Assembly (NCBI GenBank): GCA_028023455.1
Contig: JAQFVV010000018.1
Span: forward strand, 3,623,800-3,687,799
Direction: 5' to 3'
DNA from: Epiperipatus broadwayi
Lineage: Eukaryota > Onychophora > Udeonychophora > Euonychophora > Peripatidae
Length of the DNA: 64,000 bases
The position numbers and the translations under genes were made by a program. Shown here in pieces: positions 38,901 to 50,900 of the stretch. Numbering within the stretch: position 1 is the stretch's first letter; every line of letters starts with the position of its first letter. Below the pieces are notes generated by a model. It had not been told where the DNA came from and did no database searches. It saw only the letters and a program-made list of their open reading frames with translations.

Positions 38901-41900
38901 ATTTTGGTTTAATAAATTTAAAAAAGATATGCAGTCTAAGTATTCAAAGAAATTTGAGTTTTTATTATATAAGCAAAAGCATATTAAATTGCGAAATAAT
39001 AATCAACAAGTAGTTAATTTATCTAAATATGAAATTCCGGATAACATAAGTGAAATTTTATCATTTGGGCCTAGATATGTATATAGTTCGTGGAAAAATG
39101 CAAAGGCTGAAGTAATTGCAGATGTGGAAGCAGCATACGACGGTATTATTACTAAAGAAAATGTTATTAAAGTTATTTCTCCGAAAATTAATGCATTATC
39201 TAATAAATTGAATTATAGTAAACAGCAGGCTTTGAAAGATGTTAAATTATTTTTAAATAATAACCAGCTGATTTGTTCTAAGGAAGATAAATCACATAGA
39301 TTTGTATTAATGGATAAAGATACATATGAAATTAAACTTAAACAACAAATAGAGAAATTGAATTTTATTAGAATTAAAAATTATAATATAAAGGCTATGA
39401 AAGATAAGTTTGTTTCAAAGATTTTAAGAGCACGTGGTAAAATGTTTCTTACTAATAAAGAATATAGGGAAGTTTATCCATCAGCAACTTTTATTCCGCA
39501 AATGTTTGCGAATGTAAAAACACATAAGCTTAATGCTCCTTTAAGATTAATGATGGATTTTACAAGGGCATATTATCAAAAGCTAGCAAAAATTTTAGTT
39601 AAGTGGATTTTAGATTTTGTTGGGTTTGGAAAATATACATTAAAATCGTCATTTGATTGTGTTACTATACTTAATAAAACAGCTATAATTAAGGAGTACG
39701 AGTTTGTTTCATTGGATGTGGTGGAATTATATGGATCAGTGGATCGATCTGCATCTATTACAATTTTGAGAGATAAATTGTGTGCTAAAGAAATGCCACA
39801 GGATAAAATATCTTTCATTATAGATGTTTTAATTTGGATAAGCAATGATATTGTTGCAGCACATGGTAGTAACTTATATAGAATGGAAAAAGGATGGCCA
39901 ATGGGTTTGGCTGTAAGTGGATTATTAAGTAATTTGTTTGTAGATAATATAGAACAGCGAATTGTGCATCCCATATTAGTAAGAAATGAGAACACATTAT
40001 ATTGTAGATATGTGGATGATGTTTTGATATATGGGCTACCAGACATTATAAAGCAAATTTTTGATAGTTTGCAGAACCAAGATGGTTTAGTTTGGACAAT
40101 AGAAAGAGAAGACAATTCTAGTATTAAATACCTAGATTTGCAAATATCAAGGGTAGATGATAAATTAGTATATAAAATGGTTGTAAAACATATAGATAAT
40201 AGAGGTTACATTCATCCAACATCTAATGTTCCTTTAGTACACAAATTAGCTGGTTTTAGAGCTTTTTTAACACGTAATCAACGACTGTGTTCAAATGAAA
40301 TGTTTATGAAAGATAATATAAAATGTTATATGCAAGATTTAATACAAGTGGGTTATAATAAACAAATGCTATTATCTACTGTATTGAAGCATTATAAACA
40401 ACATCATAATAGTGACCATATAAATATGAATAATAAATCATGGATGTCATTAGCTTTTATTCCCAATATTAATAAAAATATAATAAAAGTTTTAAGTCAA
40501 GATTTTCGATTAGCATGGAGAACTCCACCTAACCTTAATAGGTTAATAAATAATTCTAAGGAAATAACAAATAAGGAGGATAAAAGCAGTGTTGTATACT
40601 CTATTAGATGCCCACAAATAAATTGTAATGCAATATATGTTGGAGAAACCAAAACAAATATTAAATATCGCCTTCAACAACATAAATATACTTATAATAG
40701 AGCAAGAGAAGATGATACAGTTTATTCAGCTTTTTATGTTCACCAAAATAATACAGGCCATATATGTAGTCCAAAGGATTTTACAATATTAATGAATGAA
40801 ACACATGATAAAAAATGCAAGATTAAAGAATCATATATTATACAAAATTCATCTTGTGCTATGAATTCAAAATTAACCAGCTTTCCGATTAGTTGTTCCT
40901 GGCCAATACAATGAAATGTTAGATTCATCACCTAGGAGAAAATAGAATTGTTTACATTGCCTTGATAAGGACTTGTAAGAGTTGAAAGCGCTTGGAAATA
41001 TTATTTGTTTTTATTTTTTTATATTAAACTCTGTATTAACAATTGACGAATTATTATTTTGTATTAATTCTAATAGTAGATATAATTAATAAATAATAGC
41101 TTTGTGTCTGTGTTTGTAATGAGTAATATATATATATATTTGCGATATATAATATTTAAAGACTTGAATTATATTGTAAACTCGATCACTGTATTCAGTC
41201 CTGGTAAACAATACTCCTGCAGATTACTATTTTGTATCATTGTCAGGATTAGTTGATCAGTTAAAAAAATTTCATGTATAACATTACATTTAAATAATTG
41301 ATATTCAAAACCAGTTAAAAAAAGACTCATCCAAATATTTATAACTATTTTGTAATTATTATTAGTATTACTAGTTCTCAATTTAAGTATTAATTCTTAT
41401 TAGTATTAAGTTATTGTGCAGATTTTTAGCCAAGTGTATTTAAATTTAAGATACATATTTCTATACATGTGAAGCTGGAAATTTTGGAACTAAGGAAGTG
41501 TAATTAGCAAAACATTTAATTACATTATTCCATATCTAGATTTCCAAATATATTATTGTGTATATTTTACAGGAATGTATAAAACCTATAAAATTTGAAC
41601 ATAAGAGTGGAAAAAGTGGCACAATTAAAATTGCTGAAGATGGCTCATATCTGGAAATTGATGAGGTAAGAATTTTTATGACAATTTTTGTTTTTGTTAT
41701 ATTTATAAAATTATATGTGCAGAATCTTTATATTAAAAATTAATTTTATTAATAGAAATGAAAATGCTTATTTATATTCATAATTCTTAAATGTGTACCT
41801 ACCTGCTTGCATACTTCTATTTCTATCTCTTTATATATATATATTATAACATAGGATCTTGGTAAAATGCAGTAATAAATATAACTTAAAATTTTTATTG

Positions 41901-44900
41901 GCTTATTATAAAGATAATATTATTATTTAAGTTTTACATTTTATAAAACAATCTTTACAATTCCAACATGTCATTTTGTATATTATAATTTTGAAATTTT
42001 GGATCAAATTTTGTGAATCATGATAAAATAATATAGCATGATTTTTAATATAAACATGCACTCTAAATGAAGTTTAATAAAAAGACAATAAACACAATAT
42101 TTTAAATATGAAATTAATGATTTAAAGCAATAATCATATTAATTTATACGTAATATTAAAAAGACTTATAATAATTAACATAGTTTTAATTTAATAATAG
42201 AACCTATATGTGTGTGCATATATATTTATTTTATATTCATTTTGCCTATTTTAAAATTTAAAGGGGTACTGTTGTAAAAATTTTAATATAAAGTCATTAT
42301 TTTAATTTTAAAATAAAATACTACTCATTATGAGGATGAATAAATAAACAAAGAAAGTAAAAAAAAAAATGGTTATTTTAATATTTGTAAGGTAAATATT
42401 TATTGAAATGTAATATTTTTAATTTTAATTTTGTTAAATATTATCTGTAGTTTTTTTTTAATAAATAATTTTATTCTATAGAATGCAGCACTTTTTTCAC
42501 AAGGACTTTGTTTTTGTATACAATTATGTGTGTGCCCTTCAAGATCATGGAAACCCTGACATCAAAGATAAAATAGTTAATAGATTTGAGTAGATTTACG
42601 ACTTTTTATCTAAGTCATCAAAGTAATGATGATCTAATCAGTGACGTTAGTAGAAATCTATAAATAAAGGTGTAGTAACTAAATCAATCTCTTTTGCCTG
42701 TTATCCATTTGCTTGGTTAATCAAAATCATACAAATATTTAAATAGCTGTATTGGATCATTGCTATATTAACATGAAGAGCTAGAGATTTTACAAAATAT
42801 TTGCTCTTTTGGGAAAATGTATCTTCTAAGATTGTTAATATGAATCACAACATCTGGAAAACTTCTTAGTAACTGGAAGTGCACAAAATTAATGGAATCA
42901 AAATGTTTGTCTTTAAAGTGGAAATTTATAAAATACTTGATGGAATCCTATTCACTTTATAATTTATTTACTGAAAATCAAAAACAAATTCTTGTAGGTG
43001 ACCTATTGTATTAACACCTGTGATCTGGATGTATTTTAAAAACAAAGGGAATTAAAATGTTTTCTTTTAAAATGTCAAAATCTATTAAAATTGGGTTGAG
43101 GAATTCTGCTAATTTTATACTACAATATAGTTGCTAAATGAAGAAAAACAATTTATTTTGGATTGTGCTAATTGCTGCACTAATGGATTTAATTTTTTTA
43201 AAGGATAAATTATTGTATTGTGCAAAAAGTTTATTTTGAAATAAATTGATTACGTCATTCTTTGGATTTGATGTGTAGAAGCACTGAAGGATTATAATAA
43301 TATTTCATTACAACAAATTTTTAAGTCAACACATATATCAGAATTTTATCTTCATGGGAAATAAAGAACTGTAGAAAAAGTTTAATTTTGGGATTTTATT
43401 TATTGTATTTTTTTAATTGTTATTTTGATGCTATTAATAAAATTACATCCTCATAATGATTGGAATCATAAAACTTGGATATGCATGTATTTATAGTTAT
43501 GGTATTTCATTATATTTTAATATCATGACATTTTTTGTGTGTATGCATATTTGTTTTAGAAAGGAATTGTTTGTTTAAAATTTATAGTTGAATTAATATT
43601 TATTATGATTTATTTTAAATAGTGTTTTGTTTTATTGCATTTTACGATAATAATTCCAGTTCGTCTATTGTGCTGAAATACTGTTATATATTGAATGATA
43701 TAATTTAAAGGAGTTAAGCTTCTTATTATTGCCTTATGTTATTTTGAAAGCATTGAAGTCATGTTGATTGCACTTATACCTTGATATTTTTATGAAGAAT
43801 TATTTTTAGTCTCCATGGTGATGGATTTTTAGATGTAATATTGTATTATTGTTCAGTAGAGGAATAAGCTCCTGACAATTTACATTATAATTTATTATTT
43901 ATGTTTAGTCTGGGTAGGCATTTTGTAATGTCACATATATCTCTGTCAAGTTCACATAGATATAGGATAAATATATTTGTTAAGTAACATGAAATGACAT
44001 ATTGTCTTGTAAGATTTAAGTGTACATGTTTTAAAATCTAATAACATAAAAGGGAATAAAGATCTAATCATTATCATCATCATCAACCATTATCAATCCA
44101 CTGCAGGATGAAGGTCTCTCCAAGTTCAATCCATTTCCTCTGATCTTTAGCTTCTCTTCTCCACATCACCCCTGCACACTTTCTTATTTCATCCATCCAT
44201 CTTACATGTGGTCTCTTTCTGAGTCTTTTACAATCTCTTGGAATCCAGTTTAAGATTTCAGTTGTCCATCTATTATCATCTCTTCTAGCAATATGTCCAG
44301 CCCAACTCCACTTCAGTCTTTTAATTTTTTCATATATTGCGTTTTCGATCTCTTCTTGTTACTCCCAACATGCATCTCTCCATACTTCTTTGAGTGGTCT
44401 GAAGTCTCTGTATTGCTCTTCTATTAAGTGTCCAAGTCTCAGATCCATAAATAAGAACTGGTAAAACACATTTATTAAAAATTTTCCTTTTCAAACACAT
44501 AGGCATATTTCCTTTTAGTATCAAATTATTTCTACCAAAAGCACTCCAATTAAGTTTAATTCTATGATTAATTTCATCCATTATGTTTCCATCTGTATTA
44601 ATAATCTGACCAAGGTATTTATAACTGTTAACTTCTTCTAACTCATATATAATCTTAATTTTCTTACTTTGAGAAAATCCATTAAACATTACTTTAGTCT
44701 TTTTAACCTTTATATTTAGTCCTACTTTCATCTGATAACTCCTGCAACATTTCCTGTGGCTCTAAAGCATTATTTGCAAAAACAACTACATTATTGCAAA
44801 ATCTAAATGACTTAAATAATCTCCATTTTCTTTCACTCTTCTAGCTTCCCATTTTAATCCACAAAATACTTCTTGCAGCACTGCTGTAGTAAGTTTTGGA

Positions 44901-47900
44901 GATATAGAGTCACCCTGCCTTACACCCTTCTCAATGTTGTCTTTCCCAGTAGCATTATGTAATCTAATTGTTGCTGTTGATTTTTATAAATATTCTTTAA
45001 AATATGACAATATCCTGGATCTATGCCTTGATGATCCAATGCTTTAATCACTGAAGAAATGTTTATAGAATCAAATGCCTTTCATAATCTACAAATCCAA
45101 AGCATAATGGCAACTCATATTCATTTGTCCTTTCTATAACTTTTCTCAATACCTGAATATGATCTACTGTACTAAAACCACTTTTAAATCCAGCTTGTCC
45201 TCTTGGTTGGTGGAAATCCAATGCTCTCTGTAAACGAGTTGTAATTATCTTGGTAAAAATTTTGTATAATTTTTTTTTGATCATTAATGATCTAATAAAA
45301 TATAATATATCATGTATTAAAAAAAAATTATTTAAACCATATTTAATGCTAGTTTAAATAATCTTACTTCAGTAAATATTAAAATTTTACATTCCAAGTT
45401 TAAGACATCTGATTATTTATATCTTATTAATAATTTGTAATTATTATTATTATTGACTTGTAAATAAAATATTTATATTTATTAAATTACAGTACTTTGT
45501 ATTGTAATATTTTCACAAACATCATCTAATTGGTAGTTTATGGTCACATGATATTGTATTATACTTATATAAAGATACGCCAATTTACTAGAAGGTAACA
45601 TTATTGATATTCATCGCCATTACTAGCAATTCATATTTTAAGATATTATGGCTGAGTTATTGAAGGATATAATTGAATACAATAAAATATCTTGTTATCG
45701 AGCTGTATCGATTATAATGTTTATAAGTAATAATAAAATCTAAGAGTCTTTATTATTTTAAACCCTGAGATAACATTAATTCTGATTTATTTACATTTAA
45801 AATCTTGAGAGACTTTTCTAGCCATATAATTATTAGAATTATTTATTATTCTATATAATGGACAGTTACATAAATACACATTTGTATTACTACAAACCAT
45901 TGAAGCATAAATAATTTAGTTATAGTAATAGACTTGTTTGCTTATTGTTTAAGCTACTTGTTTTAAATGCATTTTATTATTTAAATAAGCATTTATTTTA
46001 TATAGCGCTATGTTTATAGCTTGAAAAGGCTGATCTTTAATGTATTTATTATTTAAAGTAAAAGATCGGAATTTCAAAACACTCTAGAGTTTTGAACTTA
46101 AGCCAACTTGCTTGAACAATTATATAGATCTGACTGCAAATCAGTAACTATATAATTTAGTTCTCTCAGGCTTTTAGATGAATATTAAAATGAAAGGTAA
46201 AGAATATTTTTCGATGTATAAGTGGAGTATTTCCACTTTGAATCCTGAGATTCACTGATTAAATACAAAAGCCAAAACTGATTCAGAGATGAGGATTTAA
46301 ATGGCACTAGCAATAAAGAGTTGCTCTTGTTCTAGGCAATAAGCTTGTTTACAAGAATATTTTTGGCAAAATAAGCTATTGTTAATTTATAATTACATTC
46401 AGTATATAATGATGATAGTGTATCTTAACTAGATCATAGGGTTTTTTTTTTTTGTAAGAATTATCAATATCTCTGACACATTTTTCAAAAGACACAATGT
46501 CTCTGACACATTTTTCAAAAGACACAGTATTTTCTCTGAAATTAGATTTGCATATTTAAATATGAAAATTATAAACATATTGGCAACCAAGTAAAACCAT
46601 TTTTTTCCAAAAAACAATAAAGAAGTCATAAATTGATCGGATTATAACTAAATTAATATAATAAATATATATATAAACAATAAGTATATTTACAAGAATA
46701 TTTTTTGAAAAGATTAGTCAACAACTATATTTATTGTATGATGATGATAACTAAATTATTATTAGATGAATATTTATTAAACCACTAAACATCACATGAT
46801 CACTATCTCATACTAGCACATAATTGTTATTAAACAAGGCAAAACTCTCCATACAGTAGTGCCACCCTGTGCCAATCAGAATAATCAATGGATACCAGAA
46901 GGCTTGTGCATAAAATCCCTATCTAATGCCTACTCATCCAATATCCCCAGACTAGTTTCTGGCTTGTGGCCATCATCAGTGAGGAGCCTTGGATCTGAGC
47001 GCACTGCACATAGATCTTAGGATCTAATGCAACCTTCCAGCAACCACCTTTTATCTCCACTTAACTACAAAACTATGAGAATGAAATTGAAAACACAATA
47101 ATATTTTCAATCTAAGCTCAATAGCTTATATAGTCATATGGGTCTGAACTCAATTCAGTACCCGTACATTTTGGTGGCTTTGGCTCTTTAACAACCATAG
47201 CCACCACTATCCTCTTAGGCAGGATTGATGTTAGACCACTAAACATCACATGATCACTATCTCATACTAGCACATAATTGTTATTAAACAAGGCAAAACT
47301 CTCCATCCAGTAGTGCCACCCTGTGCCAATCAGAGTAATCAATGGAAGCCAGAGGGATTGTGCATAAAATCCCTATCTAATGCCTGCTCATCCAATATCC
47401 CCAGACTAGCTTTTGGCTTGTGGCCATCATCAATGAGGAGCCTTGGATCTGAGAGCACTGCACCTAGATCTTAGGATCTAATGCAACCCTCCAGCAACCA
47501 CCTTTTATCTCCACTTAACTACAAAACTACGAGAATGAAATTGAAAACAATAATATTTTCAATCTAAGCTCAATAGCTTATATAGTCATATGGGTCTGAA
47601 CTCAATTCAGTACCCATACATTTTGGTGGCTTTGGCTCTTTAACAACCATAGCCACCACTATCCTATTAGGCAGGATTGGTGTTAAACCACTAAACATCA
47701 CATGATCACTATCTCATACTAGCATATAATTGTTATTAAACAAGGCAAAACTCTCTCCATACAGTAATGCCACCATTGATTACTCTGATTGGCACAGGGT
47801 GGCACTACTGTATGGAGAGGGTTTTGCCTTGTTTAATAACAATTATGTGCTATTATGAAATAGTGATCATGTGATGTTTAGTGGTTTAACACCAATCCTG

Positions 47901-50900
47901 CCTAATAGTATAGTGGTGGCTATGGTTGTTAAAGAGCCAAAGCCACCAAAATGTATGGGTACTGAATTGAGTTCAGACCCATATGACTATATAAGCTATT
48001 GAGCTTAGATTGAAAATATTATTGTGTTTTCAATTTCATTCTCATAGTTTTGTAGTTAAGTGGAGATAAAAGGTGGTTGCTGGAGGATTGCATTAGGTCC
48101 TAAGATCCAGGTGCAGTGCTCTCAGATCCAAGGCTCCTCACTGATGATGGCCACAAGCCAGAAACTAGTCTGGGGATATTGTATGAGTAGGCATTAGATA
48201 GGGATTTTATGCACAGGGTGGCACTACTGTATGGAGAGAGTTTTTCCTTGTTTAATATGAATATTTATTGTTTAAAATTAAAATTGAAATTTAAGCCTAT
48301 TGACTTTATTATTATTTTCACTTTATTCTGAAGTCATTACATCTGCAAACGAAAATTTTTATATTTTACTTAGGTTGTAGTATTATCATGGTTATCAAAA
48401 ATTTTTTTTTCTATTCCAAGGATTGAGAAGTTGTTAATGCTTTTTGAATAAACCAGTTACAACTGGAAAAAAAATATTTTATTGAATTTTCCATTAAGAA
48501 ATTGGGATTCTTTAGGGTAAAAATTATTAATATTTATTTTATTTTTTTTCCATTTTTAATATTTTATTATTATTTTTAGTAACTATTCATTAATTTTTCA
48601 TAGCTTTTTTTTTAATTTTTTTTTTATGAACCCAGGTTTGGTAAATAAGGTAAAATTTATTTGTATATATTATTTCAATAGTATGGATCAGCATCTAAAC
48701 TAGAAAAGGCAAAAATAACTCTTAATGACTGTCTTGCTTGCAGTGGATGCATTACTTCTGCAGAAAGCATTCTTATAACACAACAAAGTCAAGATGAACT
48801 TTACCGTGTTTTACAGAAGAATCAGTTATTACAAGTAAAAAAATATTATTATTATAATTTCTTTTTAATTTTGTTAGGATCCCTATTTATTTTACTTTTA
48901 TTTTTTTAGAATTCATCAGATCAGTTACCCAAAATTGTTGTTGTATCCATTTCTCCACAATCACGTGCCTCATTAGCAGCAAAGTATAATTTGTCTTCTA
49001 TAGATGCAGCTAAAAAGTTAACTAGATTTTTTAAAACTTTAGGTAAATTTATATATTTTTCCACATAGATATATAAAAATTGAAAATTGTTTGTTGTTTT
49101 TTGAATTGTACACAAAAAGTATTTTTGATTTTATAAAATTTTTAGCATTCTTGCAGAAATGGCATCGACAATTTTTATGCTTTTCAATTTTATATCTCAA
49201 AAAAAAAAAAAAATTTAGCATTTGGTGTACAAATGATCAATATGGTATTTAATTGTTTAAAACATATCTAAGAATCTAAATTCTTTCCATGATTTCCCAA
49301 GATTTTGTTAATAACTGTGGCTTTAACATGTTTTTTTTTTTCATTATAGAAACATTTGTAGATTAACAATCAATACATAATATCTTTAATGTAATTCCAA
49401 TGAAACCAAAATTAAAAGATGTTTCATCTATTAATCTTGGTGCATGTGAAATGCAAGTTTATTTTATTTGATTTCCATGTATTGATTATTGTTTTTATTC
49501 TTTGAAATTGTCAGTAAATAAAAATGATTTTTTTATTTGCAATATGATAAGGCATAAAATATTTTCATATAGTTAAAACAGGATTTATTAAATAACTTTT
49601 TCAATCTGAAAGTATTTTTATACATATACCATATATATATATATATATTAACCCCTTAATTTAATTGACTTTAAGTAACTTGAATTTACACATATATTTA
49701 ATCTTTTTGTTACAGTTTTGTTTACAATCATTTATGAATAATTGAATATTATTTATATCTTTTTAGAATATATTTGTTTGTTAACCATAAAAAGTATCAC
49801 ATTTAATAATTGTCTGTGTTTCATATTTCACACTTTAATATAAAACAAATAAAATCTTTTTAATATAATAAGATTCAAACCTACATTGATTTGTGGTTAG
49901 TGATGTTTTCTTTAGAAACTAATTTTATAAGTCTTGTATTGTCACAATATTTAATTCTCAATTATATCTTAATTAAATAAATAACTAATAGAGTGTGGTT
50001 AAATAGTATTATTTATAAAAATTATTTGAAAGAGCATATAATTTTGTTTATATGGAGGTAATAGGGTGAGTATTATAACATTTAGTTTTGGAATGCAGAA
50101 TGTAAAACTAAGATTGGGGTAAAATGTATGGAGAATGGGAGAAATTTAAAGATAATGGAAATAAAAGAGATTTTTTGATTAGATCTTTATAATGAAAATT
50201 GGGAATATGAAAATAGAATAGCAGAAATTACAAAACATCTTTTATTAAAATGGGATAGAAGAAGCAAAAGAAATGAATCAGAGTTAGAAAAATGATTTAT
50301 AAGGAATAAAATATAGATGAGGTTTTGTTATATATAATGATTCTAGAGAAATGGAATATTTAATGTGACTAATGATATCTGAGCATATGACATTATGTGC
50401 AGAAACTTGTAAGTCTGTTGAAAAGAAACTATTTTATATCATTTCATTACTAGTGGTGAAGTTTGCAGCATTAGTCATGATTTTTATTTATATATTAGAA
50501 TTATCTTTATTTATCTATTCATAATAGCTGGGACATTTTTTTAAATCTTCCATATAAAAGGAACTGAATACTCATTTAGCAATTAATAACAAATAGCTAA
50601 CTAACTACTTTAAAAAAATTTTAGGCTTGATTGGAAATGTGAAAATTGTCCAATTTCAATTAATAACTCTAGGTCAGTAATGGATTAAATATAATTTTTG
50701 GAGATCTTGAATGAAAAATATAGTATTAGAATGTAAAATATTTAATATTATTTATATTTCTAACATTATGTTATTTATAACCAATGATAATTGTTTTTTT
50801 TTTTTTGTGTGATTATTTAATAGTTAAATAATATTTATAATAAAAATTGAATGAGCAGGATATTAATAAAAATTTTAAGATTGCTTCTAATTCATTATTA

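Larger units (their letters stand above)
36985..41075 (+). mobile_element. Penelope-like element with intact ORF and inverted plus tandem partial copies
   Basis: Three parts: an inverted, 5'-truncated copy at 36985-38196; a direct copy of the 3' end at 38197 to about 38590; then the full unit with its ORF (38617-40914) and 3' end to about 41075. The two 3' ends (38197-38580 and 40695-41070) are nearly identical. The inverted copy switches to the direct copy inside GGCCATCC|TTATAATAGAG. This is the known habit of Penelope-like elements: tandem partial copies (pLTRs) with an inverted truncated piece. The ORF copies differ by about 5 residues in 337, so insertion is recent. It lies in CIAO3 intron 1 in sense orientation. 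Confidence 0.92.
46781..48256. repeat. Hammerhead-ribozyme repeat, locus 4: three tandem units and an inverted unit
   Basis: ACCACTAAACATCACATGAT starts units at 46781, 47235 and 47697, spacings of 454 and 462 bp. The third unit breaks off near 47775-47790, where the sequence flips into a plus-orientation unit to about 48256. Units are highly similar, including blocks TCTGAACTCAATTCAGTACC and CATAGCCACCACTATCCT. No open frame of note. The tandem arrangement with one ribozyme per unit is that of retrozymes, small non-coding retroelements known from plants and animals. Located in CIAO3 intron 2. Confidence 0.92.

Noticed and set aside
39576-40115. 179-codon minus-strand open frame within the Penelope ORF
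   Set aside because: Shadow of the intact RT ORF, which carries all conserved motifs on the plus strand.
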